Source: Siphonodentalium dalli (Eukaryota > Mollusca > Scaphopoda > Gadilida > Siphonodentaliidae). Taken from it: 64,000 nucleotides of DNA. Positions 34,999 through 47,282 of the stretch are shown here, one piece after another. The stretch's first letter is position 1. Every line of letters starts with the position of its first letter. A program made the translations under genes and the position numbers. Under the pieces are notes generated by a model. It was not told the DNA's origin, did not search any database, and was given only the letters and a program-made list of their open reading frames with translations. The DNA lies in contig CP136066.1 in NCBI GenBank assembly GCA_032622095.1, forward strand, positions 134,385,917 to 134,449,916, given 5' to 3'.

Positions 34999-35690
34999 AA
35001 TAACCTTAATAAGGCCAAAAAAAAAAACGTCTCTGTTTGAGATTTTCTTGCCGGCCTCAATTTTTTTTATAATTTTCCTGAAGTCCATAGTAACCTGTCT
35101 AAATTTCTAAGTTGTAAAAGGGGAATAACTCCACACAAAAAATGTCGGACAGACGTCATAATCGCAGGTGCACAGGTTCCCATGGTACTAAATATCAGTG
35201 CCAAGATTAAAAAACATTGACCGAAAAATGTAGGAATAAAAGCTCGGACAAAATTATGAATGTTGCAAAAAAAGTTTCTAAATAAAAAAAGGGGGATAAC
35301 TCCACCAAAAAATGTCGGACAGACGTCATAATCGCAAGTGCACAAGTTCCCATGGTACTAAATATCTGTGCTACGTTTTAAAAAAATTGACTGAAAAATG
35401 TAGGAATAAAAGCTCGAACAAAAGTATACATGTTGTGAAAATTGTCTAAGTGGAAAAAGGGGGGGATAACTCCACTAAAAAAAGTCCAACAGACGTCATA
35501 ATCGCAGGTGCACAGGTTCCCATGGTGGTTGATGTCTGTGCCAAGTTTCACGGAAATTGATCAAAAAACGACTGAGAAAAACTCCGACAAATTTGTGTCC
35601 ACGGACGGACGACGCCAACGGACGGACGGACGGACGGACGAGCTGACTCCAGTATACCCCCCTAACTTCGTTGCGGGGGGTATAATAAAT
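34999..35690 (+). repeat. Core-repeat element, family S4, with (GGAC)n and hairpin end
   Basis: It is preceded by a lone Harbinger-like end (TAAGGCCAAAAAAA at about 35010). Three units of about 170 bp share 'GGGGGATAACTCCACCAAAA', 'CAGACGTCATAATCGCAGG' and 'GTTCCCATGGT'. (GGAC)n lies at about 35600-35640 and the terminal hairpin pairs TATACCCCCC (35653-35662) with GGGGGGTATA (35675-35684). Confidence 0.85.
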
Positions 35691-35789
35691 AAAACTAGAG
35701 GTGTGACTGTCCCAATGGGACTACGAATACCCCCCTGATTTTAAAATACTAAGATGTTTCACAAGTCAGTAAACATTTAGTTAAAATAA

Positions 35790-36357
35790 TAAAATAACAG
35801 TTCCCATTGCAGGTGTACAACCATAACCCTAATCTTAAACCTATTGACTGAAAAATGTTGGAATAAAAGCTTGGACAAAATCATGCATGTTGCGAAAAAA
35901 TTCCTAAGTAAAAAAAAGGGAATAACTCCACACAAAAATGTTGGACAGACGTCATAATCGCAGGTGCACAGGTTCCCATGGTACTAAATATCAGTGCCAA
36001 GATTAAAAAACATTGACTGAAAAATGTAGGAATAAAAGCTTGGACAAAATTATGCATGTTGCCAAAAAAAATTCTAAGTCGAAAAAGGGGGATAACTCCA
36101 CCCAAAAAAGTCGGACAGACGTCATAATCGCAGGTGCACAATTTCCCATGGTACTAAATATCTGTGCCACGTTTTTAAAAAATTGACCTAAAAATGTAGG
36201 AATAAAAGCTCGGACAAAAGTATACATGTTGCGAAAAATTTCTAAGTCGAAAAAGGGGGATAACTCCACCAAAAAAGGTCCGACAGACGTCATAATCGCA
36301 GGTGCACAGGTTCCCATGGTGATTGATGTCTGTGCCAAGTTTCAAGGAAATTGATAA
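35790..36357 (+). repeat. Second family S4 array, lacking the hairpin end
   Basis: Three more S4 units, cut off at 36357 where the repeat shared with 595-668 begins. Confidence 0.8.
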
Positions 36358-36425
36358 ATGAGAGGCCGATCACGATCGGCAGATGTTTAACCCATACCTT
36401 GGCGATAGCGATTAGCTATTTTTAT
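36358..36425. repeat. Dispersed repeat with GCCGATCACGATCGGC
   Basis: Inverted partner of 595-668. Confidence 0.6.
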
Positions 36426-37271
36426 AAATTTTATAAATCCTTACACCAACCTTTTCATGAGTGCAAAAGTTTCAACAATTCACACTTTATATAGTGATCG
36501 TGTGAAAAATATTTAGTTATCACATTGTGTCAACAGGATTGGTGGAGGATGTTAATATTTTTAAGCAAATAAACCAAATGACCCTCACTATGCAGGTTAG
36601 GGGTGTGTTATCGTCAACTATGCCAAGAACTATAAACATAATCAATGGAAATATTTGAGTTATCAAATCGGATAGAATGGGGTTAATCTTACCCAAACTA
36701 ATGAACTGATAAACACAAAATAGTCTATGAAAAGCATGTCATTGGATTTAGAACCCCATACAATAAGTCAGTCTCAAGAATACCAGCACCATTAATATTA
36801 TCCTGGAGCCCAAATGCAATTGAGGGAATTTCAAAATAAGACATTTCCTCTAATGATGAATATTCAATTGGTGATGTATTGAAACCCTTACTGAACCTGG
36901 CTCAAAGTGAAAGGGATAATATTATATCTGTCTATCGCATAATATGTGTCTATGGAATGGTTTAATTTTAATCCCAAATCCATGCAAATCAAAAGTGGAT
37001 CACCATCAACCTGGACATAACATAGGAGAATGATTAAATGAAAAGCATCAAAACCATATGATGTGTGGAGAGGGTTAATCATTTTCAATGACATCATGTT
37101 ATGGAACTAAGGAATGTGTGGATAAATTTTTGTCTAAGATAAGACAACAGTGTTTGTAAAGAACAATGTCTGTAAAACAACACTACAAAGTAACAATGGA
37201 CTATTCCAATTTATTATTTTAGAATAGGTGTCATATAGTGTGTGCATATAGCTAATGTAATAAACCTGTTT
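36426..37271. other. No gene recognised
   Basis: AT-rich sequence between repeats; nothing supported. Confidence 0.4.
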
Positions 37272-37279
37272 CAACAAAG

Positions 37280-38371
37280 TAGTGATGTTCCGATAATCGG
37301 AATCGGAATCGGCCATCGGCCGATAATAGCCCATCGGAAATTAATCGTACCTCGCAGTTGAACATCGGCTTTTACCGATTGTCAAAATAAATAAAAACGT
37401 TCTAGTATCTAAGCGCAATGTGCACGCTTTAATAAACATGTATACGCAATACAACTGTAGTATTGAATGTAAAACGCAGTTGTAACAGCCTAAAAAGAAG
37501 CCATTGGCATCATCAAAGCAGTCTGATGTGATGATGTATTATAAGAATGGCAATACACATGCCCGACATCCCGTGTAATATGAAGTTATTGGTTCAATCG
37601 CGTTGACACGAAATAGATTCAAAGAAAGCTTTAATTAAAAAGCTGACCTGATTACAGTGAGACTTCCTCTAGAGCACGTGTCATGTGACGTCACATGCTA
37701 TGTCAATAACTTGAAGCACACACTGAATGAATTAATACAGTTGTTATCAGAACTGTCTTCAATAACGATCAACGTTAGTAGGGGCATAATTACCTTTTTC
37801 GTCTGTACAACGTATGCTATGAAATACGCTTTGCTCCACGTTGAACTTGCGAAACAAAAATTGAGCAGGCGGAACTATAAAAGCTTCCGAGTTGTTAAAA
37901 GATAAAAGGTGTGACCAATGGAAACTTGGGAAATCTCAGACAAATATGACAGCAATTATTATCCATCAATCAAAATTTAGTTAATAATCATCGCCATTCC
38001 ATACATTGTTGCAACTTACAAGTATTCAATCAAGACTTTTACTCCGCATGCAAGTGTTCCACACATGGTCATAACGTTACTCTGAGTCGGCATCTTTGAT
38101 CTCTTTGTCAAAACAACTACCGGTATACATCAAAGGAAGCACACAACCGACGTCGGCAGAAATACTGTCACGACAGTGTGTATATATTTCTTTGATGTAT
38201 TTAGCTTTGAAACTATGCGGGATATGGAGTGCATTGGGTGTATATAAGTCCATTATAGGAACAAACGCACAATATATATAAACATCGGAATCGGAAACGG
38301 AAATCGGCCGATTGTGCCTCCAGTTATCGAAAATCGGTCCGATAAGCTTTTTCATTATCGGAACATCACTA
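37280..38371. mobile_element. hAT-like element, 1.09 kb, perfect 8-bp target duplication
   Basis: Termini TAGTGATGTTCCGATAAT and ATTATCGGAACATCACTA are flanked by CAACAAAG at 37272-37279 and 38372-38379. Subterminal regions are rich in AATCGG repeats. No transposase frame; open frames at 37657-37905 and 38077-38355 have no recognised domain. Confidence 0.92.
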
Positions 38372-38559
38372 CAACAAAGGGGTTAACTTCATATTGCACA
38401 GAAAGCAGAACTCCACCAGAGAGTGAGTAATCAATCACAGTTTGACATAATTATGATAACAAGTCCAGCCAGCCAGTGGTACCACTATCATGCTTTATAG
38501 CATGTAGTATCTAATGCCATAGTGATAATTAACTCATTTCAATAACACACATTGCTGTG

Positions 38560-39329
38560 GGATATATGTTCTCTTCAAATTCCCAGCAGTAATTACTTGA
38601 ATTATAAAGGGTCATAACTCTGTTAAAATATATCGGATCAAACCCATATTCGAACTCGATCTGTATTTAGGGGTGATAAATTCATATACCAAATTTTGTG
38701 TTGATCAGATGAAAAATGTTTTGAGTCATAGCAGCTTGGGTGAATTCTAAGTAAACATAAGAGTGAAAAGGGTTAATTAAACAATACCAAAAACCATACA
38801 GATGAAGAACGTGCTAAGAAAAAACCTAGGTAAGAAATATGAGGCAGATCAGAAGAAATATGTTCAACTTATTGCATTGTGTGTAAAGGGTTAATTATTT
38901 TCTAAACTGATCAACCAATCAATACCAAAAACTATACAGGTGAGGGGGTGTGTCATCATAAACCTACATATCAAATATGAACACAATCGGACAAAAAAAT
39001 ATTTCGGTTAGAGCATCGGATTTTTTATTAATTTATTTTATTTTCGAAAAAAGGGTCATAACTCCTTTAAAATAAATCGGATCAATCTGTGAAACTCACA
39101 TACCAAATTTGGTTCCAATCAGATAAAAAATGTTTGAGTTATGGCAGAATGCGTGAATTCTAAGTTGAAAAAGGGCCATAACTCTGTAACAAAATCTCGG
39201 ATCAAACCCAAATTCGAACTCGATCTGTATTTTGGGCTGAGAAACCCATATACAAAATTTGGTTTCGATTGGATAGAAAATGTTTGAGTTATCGCATTAC
39301 TCGTAAAGTGTCTACGGACAGACAGACAG

Positions 39330-39364
<35 letters not shown>

Positions 39365-39433
39365 GGACGAACGACGAGTGGTCAATCCGGGCAACGACAC
39401 TATGTTTACCATACTATGGTATGGGTAAACATA
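38560..39433 (+). repeat. Core-repeat element, family S3, with (GACA)n and hairpin end
   Basis: Three units with 'GGGTCATAACTCTGTTAAAA', 'ATCGGATCAAACCCA' and 'AAATGTTTGAGTTAT', then a (GACA)n tract at about 39307-39362, then a terminal hairpin at about 39400-39433 pairing GTTTACCATAC with GTATGGGTAAAC. Confidence 0.85.
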
Positions 39434-39540
39434 AAAAACGACTGAGAAAAACTCCGGACAAATTTGTGTCCACGGACGGACGACGGACGGACAAGCTGAC
39501 TCCAGTATACCCCCCCTAACTTCGTTGCGGGGGGTATAAC
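39434..39540 (+). repeat. Terminal part of a family S4 element
   Basis: It contains only the GGAC tract and the TATACCCCCC/GGGGGGTATA hairpin end of S4, abutting the S3 hairpin. Either S3 inserted into an S4 copy, or the two ends recombined. Confidence 0.75.
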
Positions 39541-41037
39541 AACCCGGTCGGCAAGGCTAGACATGCTACGCAGTGAATACCGGGGCGTAAATCAAACTCT
39601 ACACTGACGAGTCACTACGGAAATCCCCCCTGTCTTTTGTGGGCTGTGTACACTGCTGTGTATTTTTAAAAGTATAATGTATTATACCGGTAGCTCCCTT
39701 AAACTCCTTCGCCTAATTGGGGACAAAACTTGAATGAAAGACCATCTGTTTTGCGACAAAATTAAACAGTGAAATCATGTGCGTTTTTGGCGGGAAAATG
39801 ACATTCCGTATTACATTATCAGTCCTGGAAATTAGCGTCGTCAAAAGCCGAAATCACCATCACAATTGACAAGACGAAATCGTCATCCAAGATTAAAATG
39901 CATTGCCATCCTTGAATATTCACATAAACCCGATTTTAACCCACATTAAATAAACAACTGTCTGTTATGAATGACACACCAACTGGGTCACTGTGTCACC
40001 AACCAAACGCATCAGTGGGTCACGTGAATAAACTCTGTGTAACTATTTACGACAGACTCTCTTTGATGTTTTCCGACCAATTAGCAGATACCACTGATAG
40101 AAACAACCCGCACTGTATGCAAGTATTAAACACATTTCTGATCATCTGATGTGCATACATGTACTGTAAGGATTATTTGATAACTTGCTGTTAATTACAC
40201 TGAAAGTTGGCAGGTAATCAATTCTGCTATTTAAAACTTTCCGGGATTGAAACAAAATAAGTCGGAAATAGGTGACTTTAAACCACAATACAATTTAGTG
40301 ATTTAGTAATATGGACAAGTTGTCACTGAAAAATAATGATCATCTTTGAAGAGAAATAACAGGGGATGAAAATACAATAGGTTTTATTGAAATGGCAACT
40401 ATTTATTCCATAAAACATTCTCTCTTGCAACACCCAACACCTAGAAAATTGCGTCGGCAGTGATGCATAGAATGGCATAAAATGTGTAACCTCAGGCCCA
40501 ATCTACACCAGAGATATTCAGGGGAAAATTGGAACAAAACATGTTTATTCCTGCATATCCAAGAACAGTCAGTAACATTGTTCTGGTCACATGTAATTTG
40601 TAAATAAAGGTATCAGATGCTACTGTTGCATTGTGGGCTGGTAGCTGCATGGACTATGTAAGAGGAATAACTCTAAACCCATGGTCTATTGGTCATAGCC
40701 CCTAAGATTATTAATTTCTGGAGGCAAATTATTTTTCCATTTTCTCTTAGATTTAGCTGCTGAATTGTCTGGGCACAGATAACAAGTGAGTGTTTAATAG
40801 AAATTTACAAAAGTCTGACCAGCAAATATGTTGTGTAGTTAAATTTTCTGATATGAAGTCATGAAACCCTAGTTTTGAAAATTTAATGAAAAACTGAGCA
40901 TTTGTCTGTGGGGAAGTGAGGATTAGCTGGTACTGAAATCGACTTGTTTTCCCACCCCTACTTTTACCTGTATTCCACCCCTACTCTTATTTGATTCTGT
41001 GATATTTTTCACCCCCCTACTTTTATACCTGGAGAAG
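39541..41037. other. Element-poor stretch, possible 5' region of the ZFAND-like gene
   Basis: This is the longest stretch in the middle of the window without a recognised element, and somewhat richer in CpG up to about 39900. It contains TTTTTGGCGGGAAAA (39784-39798), which matches an E2F-type site. No exon can be assigned. Confidence 0.3.
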
Positions 41038-41215
41038 ATGACAATTGTTGATGGATGGACATATTATACCTGGAGAAGATGACAATTGTTGATGGATGGA
41101 CAGAAGGACACCTTGACCTACAGACAGAAGGAAACCCCAACAGACAATTCAATCCAGTGTATACCACTCATTTTTCTTTGCAAAATGATGGTATAATGAG
41201 TTCACCAGAGTGGGA
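41038..41215 (+). repeat. Core-repeat element, family S7, end part
   Basis: A 38-bp phrase 'GGAGAAGATGACAATTGTTG' occurs twice, followed by GGACAGAAGGACA text and a hairpin (TATACCACTCATTTT...AAAATGATGGTATA) ending ATGAGTTCACC. Confidence 0.7.
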
Positions 41216-41322
41216 TGTTAATAAAATAATATTAGAGACACATTTTATTCAATTTGATTTTAATGACAACACAAACACATCAGTGCTACGTACGGTATGT
41301 GATTCTTTATCAGGTCCATGTT

Positions 41323-41347
41323 GGGGGGGGGGGGGGGGGGGGGGGGG
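41323..41347 (+). repeat. Homopolymer run, 25 G
   Basis: An uninterrupted G tract; the open frame across it is not coding. Confidence 0.95.
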
Positions 41348-41599
41348 TTGCAGGAAAGGGAAAGTTTAATGAGTCTCAGTGATTTCATTAAAGATTTCAT
41401 ATCTTTAAGTTTCATAACACTGCAGATGTTATGACTTCAATTTTTCAATTTTTTAAAAATATATATATTTTTTAATATTTAATTGGGCAACGAATTAAAT
41501 CTCATTTAAAAAAAAAAGTTTATTAATATTCAAAATAATATATATATTTTTTTTTCTTTTTTTATTATAAATATTTTTTTCTTTAAATTGAGCAGTTAT

Positions 41600-41795
41600 G
41601 GTACTGGAATCACTGGATTCAAAACTATTAGACCCTGGTGACCTCATTTGAACAAATCTGAATGTGAGTCACCTTGGGAACATCCACACCAAATATCTTG
41701 GTTCTGGAGAAATTTATTCTTGATGGACAGATGGGACGTAGAGTGATGACTATAGTTCCATGGGAGACTTCCTCTTAGGTGAGCTAAAAAGCCTC
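41600..41795 (+). repeat. Family S1 element, shortened
   Basis: One unit ('GAACAAATCTGAATGTGAGT'), 'GGACAGATGGGAC', and the end GGAGACTTCCTCTTAGGTG followed by AGCTAAAAAG. Confidence 0.7.
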
Positions 41796-41882
41796 CCTCT
41801 GCTTGAGAAAACAGGTATTTATTTTTAATGGCCTAACTGTTAAGATTCACACTTGGCCTTGGGAGCTAGTTTGTTATCATAA

Positions 41883-43908
41883 GGCCAAAAAAAAAAGATA
41901 GTATGTTTCCGCTAACGATGTGAAAAAATTAGGGTAGATAGGTCTGGGTTAGGTCGATAATTTATTTTTTATCCCCCGCCAAATTTAAAATTTGCGGGGG
42001 ATATAGTAATGGGTTCCGTCCGTCTGTCCGTCCCGAATTTGTAAGAGTCATAACTTGAACAAATGTAAACGGATTTCAAAGATTTGTGATATATGAGTTC
42101 ACCTGACCATTACCTAGAATGAGTTCGCAAGCCATGTCTGGCCAGATATTCTTACCGGAGTTATATATAAATTTGGTGGAAATCTGCGCTAAAATTAGTT
42201 TTATCAATTTTGGTGCCCCTCTCCCCTTCCGTTCATCCCTGACTCAAACGACGCCACTTTTGACATATTTAAACCACACCGTTGGATTCTTCATATCATG
42301 GGAATGATTATATGTAAGTTTCGTGGCAATCGGCGGCGACAAAACAAAATCTGCCCCCCCCCCCCCTCCCTTCCGGACACCCCTGACGCGAACGGCGCGA
42401 CTTTTGCCATTTTTAAACCACGCCATTATATTCCTCATATTATGGGGATGATTATATATAAGTTTGGTGGCCCCTGACAACAACGGCGTCACTTTAGAAA
42501 ATTCTAACCCCGACCATTATCTTTCTCGTAAAAAGCTACTCCTAGTAGACTCCTTTGGTATCATCTAGATGGTCCCCTGTGAATTTCTATAGAACACAGA
42601 CAGACAGACCGACAGACAGACAGACAAGACAGACATTCGCAAATATAGATATAGATTTTCACATTTCGTTCATGTTTTGATGTGAACGGTCATGCACTCT
42701 TCCGAGTTGTCATCGTGGCGAATGGCAAAACTCACCTGTGTCTCTAATTGTAGCCAGAATTCTGACCCCCTATTGACTTACAGTTGTATGTGGCGCATGC
42801 ACATTTTTAGGGGAAATACTGGGTCAATAAGACTTTAGTAGCGACTTATTGACAGAACCTACGGTAAATTGAGCATAATATAACATGTGTTTTGGTTGTC
42901 AGGACGCAGAAATTCGTTCACATGTCCACCCATACCTACCTTTATATTTACCCAAACGTATACTTATGTATACTGGTATATTACTGATGTTGCTGCTTCC
43001 AAATCGACATAGTATATAACATATATAATTTATTTTGGTATAATTATTACAATAATCGGAATCGGCACCTGAATCGGCCGATTGTAATCTCAAATAATCG
43101 GCAATCGGCGCAAGGCTCTATTTGACAATCGGCTCATCACTAATTAAGTTAGTAATTACTATTAGTACTATTAAAATCTCTTTGTTAATTATGAGATCCC
43201 ACCTGATAACCAGGTTGATTTGATCAAATTGCAATTATTCCTGTACTGTATTTGATTGAAATACTGAAGTATGAAGGCTGAATGATAAAAATCCTGAACT
43301 CTTAACTATTTGAAGTTTTCACAGGTGAAAGTTAGATAAAGCCAAACATACTAAAGTTACAGTATGATTCCAACTGTTAAACTTAGATCTTTTTGTGAAC
43401 TTAATTGTCTTATGTGAATATATATAAATATATAAATGTTTTGTATCTTGTTATGATATGAATTGGGACCTAAATTGAAATAAATATAATTATTTTTTTT
43501 GGGCACCTGGAGTTTGGCCGCCCAAACCGGTAAACGGTATGAAAAACGGCCTGGATATGTCCCTGCACACCCACCATGTCTGTTAATAGTTCCCAAACAA
43601 GGCTTAAGAGGCCTGATATCCACTTTCAGGAAACTAAAATCGGAAAATCATGCCCATCAATCCATGAATCCACACCTGGAGTTTTAACTGTTGAGGTCCA
43701 GCTGTCACCTTGTTACTTTACACAGGGATATGTTAGAAACCATGTATTTTTGCACACAAATGAACATCATTATGTATGTGCATCAATAATTGGTGGTAAA
43801 AAAAAAAAAAATCGGCTTTTTCTCAAAATATCAATAAAAAGATTAGGGTCGGCGGTTATTTTTAGGGTCAGTCAATGTGCGGAAACATAGTATCTTTTTT
43901 CTTTGGCC
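41883..43908. mobile_element. PIF/Harbinger-like element, 2.0 kb
   Basis: Termini GGCCAAAAAAAAAAGATAGT and complement, with TATGTTTCCG following on both sides, flanked by TAA (41880-41882) and TGA (43909-43911). It contains the S6 element at 41971-42640. The left breakpoint of the 7.4-kb duplication (43212) lies inside it, so the second duplication unit carries only its right part (50613-51308). Confidence 0.78.
41971..42640 (-). repeat. Core-repeat element, family S6, with hairpin and GTCC microsatellites
   Basis: A hairpin at about 41971-42004 (ATCCCCCGCC/TTTGCGGGGGAT) is followed by (GTCC)n, then units of about 150-180 bp with 'TTTAAACCACRCC' and 'TATGGGRATGATTATAT', and a (GACA)n tract at about 42598-42632. 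Confidence 0.75.
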
Positions 43909-44154
43909 TGAGCATTGGTCATTTATATACACACTCTCTACCAGGCAGAGCTCTAGGATATCAATCAACAGAGCTGTCACTCCAAGCTGATTTTGTTAAC
44001 ACTGCCATCCCATTACTTTATAATCACCTTAGCCAGCACAATGTGACTTCTATATGATGTTAAGTAAACATTCTGTGTTCTGATGCACCCTCCTCATATC
44101 TCATATATTATATAGCTTTGAGTATCTGCTGTTTGCATATTCTCAATTTTAGAC

Positions 44155-44512
44155 TTTTTAAGAGTTACGTCCCTGGCCATGCCAATATATGACCCAGTGA
44201 CCCCATTTGAACAAACCTGAACCCCAGTCACCCAAGGACCCGCCATACTAGTATAAGCTAAATAAGCCTGATGGTTCTTGAGAAGTCGTTTTAAGAATTA
44301 CTATGGAGGGAGAGTTATGGCCCTGGTATCACAACTATTTGACCTGGTGATCTCATTTGAACAAATCTGAATGTGAGTCACCTGGGGAACATCCATACCA
44401 AATAAGAACCCATTCGGTCTCATGGTTCTGGAGATGTTTAAAGAATTGTTGACGGACGGACAGATGGACAGACGAGGAGTGATGACTATAGCTCCACTGG
44501 AGACTTTGTTCA
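44155..44512 (+). repeat. Family S1 element in duplication unit 1
   Basis: Two units ('TGACCCCATTTGAACAAACC', 'GAACAAATCTGAATGTGAG'), then GACGGACGGACAG and the 'GATGACTATAGCTCCACTGG' end segment. The final GGTGAGCTAA is missing. The copy in unit 2 is 51555-51912. Confidence 0.75.
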
Positions 44513-44547
44513 CTGGAGCGGGATGGTTGATTCTATTGAATCACATG

Positions 44548-46894
44548 TAGGGTTGCCACGACTGAGTTTTCATAATCGACTAATCGAGCATCATAGTCGA
44601 CGGTTTGTCGATTAATCGTTTATATATGCGGCCTATATTACACCCAGGTAAAGACGTGATCAATGCGAAATTACAAAGACATACTTTACATATACAGTCT
44701 GAACACAGCTACAAACTGTCAGTCAACAGGCTTGTCCATTCTGAGGCCCCCGCCCATCATCGGCCACCTAAACTCAAATTTACGCGGCAGGTAAACATAC
44801 TCATTGCTATTCCCGCGGACGAGAAATAAAAAAAAAAATCTGTCCAGCCAACCAATGTTCCACTTGAACATGCATCGCGGTGCTGATTGAAAGCATGAGG
44901 AATTGTCACATACTTAGTGAAAACGGAATATAGTTAGTTTTGCAGAAAATCCCATTGTGTATCGATTGCGTCACCTGACATATTAAAGCACTTAATTTTA
45001 TTTCGCGGGCTTCGGTGTGTGTGCATGCTCACCGTTAGTGCTGGGCGGTATGACGATATATCGGGTATACCCGGTTTTAATTTTGATATCGTCAATAATA
45101 TCGTCTGAAATAAAAATATCGTAATACCGTCCCAAGTTGTAATCTTCTCCATGTAGGTTGAAACCCATCATATGGTCCCAACAAACAGCGAAGTTAGAGT
45201 AAGTATAATAGTCCCAAACTTTCCGGAAATACGCAGTCGAAAACGTTTTAAAACATCGGAGCACGTGCTTGTCAAGTTGGATATGCTTCGTCGGACACAT
45301 CAAAGAGATACTAGTAGCATCAGTTGGCTACACTGAGATTGGTATGTCGCGCGCATGCGACTGGCACAATGACCTCCTTTCAAGTTGGTGCAGCTTGCTC
45401 TATCAACCGTAACCGGTTGCTTGGAGACGGATTACGATGTCTCAATGTGTGCAAATTGCGAGTAAAATGATTTTGTGGACATGTGCCGTACAGATCATGG
45501 CATTGCTATCGCTTCAACAAATGTCAAATTCACAAACTAATTGAACATGATTGTCTCTATTTATTTTCCTCAGCTAAAAAAATGCCGCTGCAAATTCATT
45601 TCAAATGTTCACGTCGGCTTTTGCCTCGGCACTGCCCATTGTGGCATTGTCGACGCTAATTCCCAGGGCTGCCGTATATGGACATTGTCACATTGAAGTC
45701 CCACGGTGCTACCAACTACCAATTACCACTGATAAATATAGTCTCACAAACAACCAATTCCTCACGAATTAATAAAATGGCAATTTGAAACCGAATGCGG
45801 TGCTTAATGTGTGCATGGTGTTGAGCGCTATGGTCAAAGGGATATAACTCTAAAAAATGTATGCAAAAACGCACGTGGGCCGTGTTATATGATTATATCC
45901 CTTTGTTTCAAAGTTATTATTTCTCCGTCGGCAAACTGTCAATTGTTGCTGACGAGTGGTCATTATATACATGTATACTGTGATGTTACTGATAATTGTT
46001 CAATACACATTTACTCGACCTCTCATGACCCACAAATCGTAAATAAAACGTAGGGATGTATTGTGCAAACTTTATTTATGAAATATTGCATATATTGTAC
46101 ATTGTACTTACCAATTGTAATATACCAAAATAATATCGCGATAATATCGTGTATCGCGATGTTGTCGCCATAATATCGCGATATTTTTTGGGGCCAATAT
46201 CGCCCAGCCCTACTCACTGTGCTGTCTGTTACTGTAGGTACTTTTAGTTTTGTTATTCAAAGTGCGTGCAGCGCAGTAGGGGGTGGCGGTATATACGTTA
46301 CCAAGTTGGAGAATGTAATGTATGTAGCACTAATAAGTGATGACACAAACTTGTTACTGATTAACTGTCTAGTATCTTTGAACATTCCATGTCCCGCGAA
46401 CTTTAGTACTTGGTCAATAATGATCAATAATGGTGAACATTTTAAAGTATGAAATTGAAATTTGAAAAATGAAATATAGATGCAATCCCATGCACGTCGT
46501 CCATTTTGGATATAATGATTGCTAATTACTGGTCCATAGGAACATACTAGTAAATTCACAGTTAAAACATAATTTATAAACAATGGCAAGGCCGTAACAC
46601 GACATCAAAGGTACACCAAACTCTTTGAAGATGACCGCCAAACGCCGGATGTGATATGATATCAAAGGAAGCCGCATCAGAAGTGGTGACAGAACAGGCT
46701 GTCGGGCGGTAAATTGTGCTATATACACTGTTAACTTTTACTTCCAGACATGGTATTTGTGCATAGTACTGCTTAAATACACAACCATACCCACCCCCCA
46801 CCCCTTTGGGCGATTAGTCGACGAAAGTAAATAACCATCGACTACCACACCTGTCGAAGGTTAGTCGATTAATCGAATAATCGTGGCAAGCCCA
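44548..46894. mobile_element. hAT-like element, 2.35 kb, perfect 8-bp target duplication (unit 1)
   Basis: Termini TAGGGTTGCCACGA and TCGTGGCAAGCCCA are flanked by ATCACATG at 44540-44547 and 46895-46902. Subterminal repeats are TCGATTAATCG-type. A second hAT-like element (45036-46212) is inserted inside. No transposase frame. Confidence 0.9.
45036..46212. mobile_element. hAT-like element nested in 44548-46894 (unit 1)
   Basis: Termini TAGTGCTGGGCGGTAT and ATATCGCCCAGCCCTA; flanking 8-mers CTCACCGT and CTCACTGT match at 7 of 8. The right subterminal region is a run of ATATCGCG motifs, the left of ATATCGT. No transposase frame. Confidence 0.88.
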
Positions 46895-46902
46895 ATCACA
46901 TG

Positions 46903-47282
46903 ATTATAGATCTTTCGAGATGTGTTTGGATTTCGTGCTAAAAAAGAAAGCCGAATAAATAAGCTGTCCTTTAGTGCTCAAATAAACCACCGCAATCAAT
47001 TACCAGTAGAACCTGATTAAAGAATTTTTCGACAATTAGTCGGACATTTAGTTGGAACAATCCAAATCAATCTTTGATAAAAACTTATGTTTTAGACAGA
47101 CTAAAATATAATTTACCTGCCATGCTGTCACAGACTGTTGGAAACCATTTATAATTTTAAAAAATTAACTTAATCATGGTGGCTATAAATAGTACTAATT
47201 CTGCCGAAGTTTTTTTAGGAGATGACTCCAAATTAAATGTCTTACATGTACTTCAAATTTTTCCACACATGGAGATAATTCA
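46903..47282. other. Spacer between two hAT-like elements
   Basis: AT-rich; nothing supported. Unit 2 counterpart: 54297-54676. Confidence 0.4.

Noticed and set aside
41055-41369. 104-codon frame ending in polyglycine
   Set aside because: It reads through the S7 repeat end and the G25 tract.
43030-43140. hAT-like right end (AATCGGCTCATCACTA)
   Set aside because: No matching left end or target duplication was found, so I did not list it as an element.
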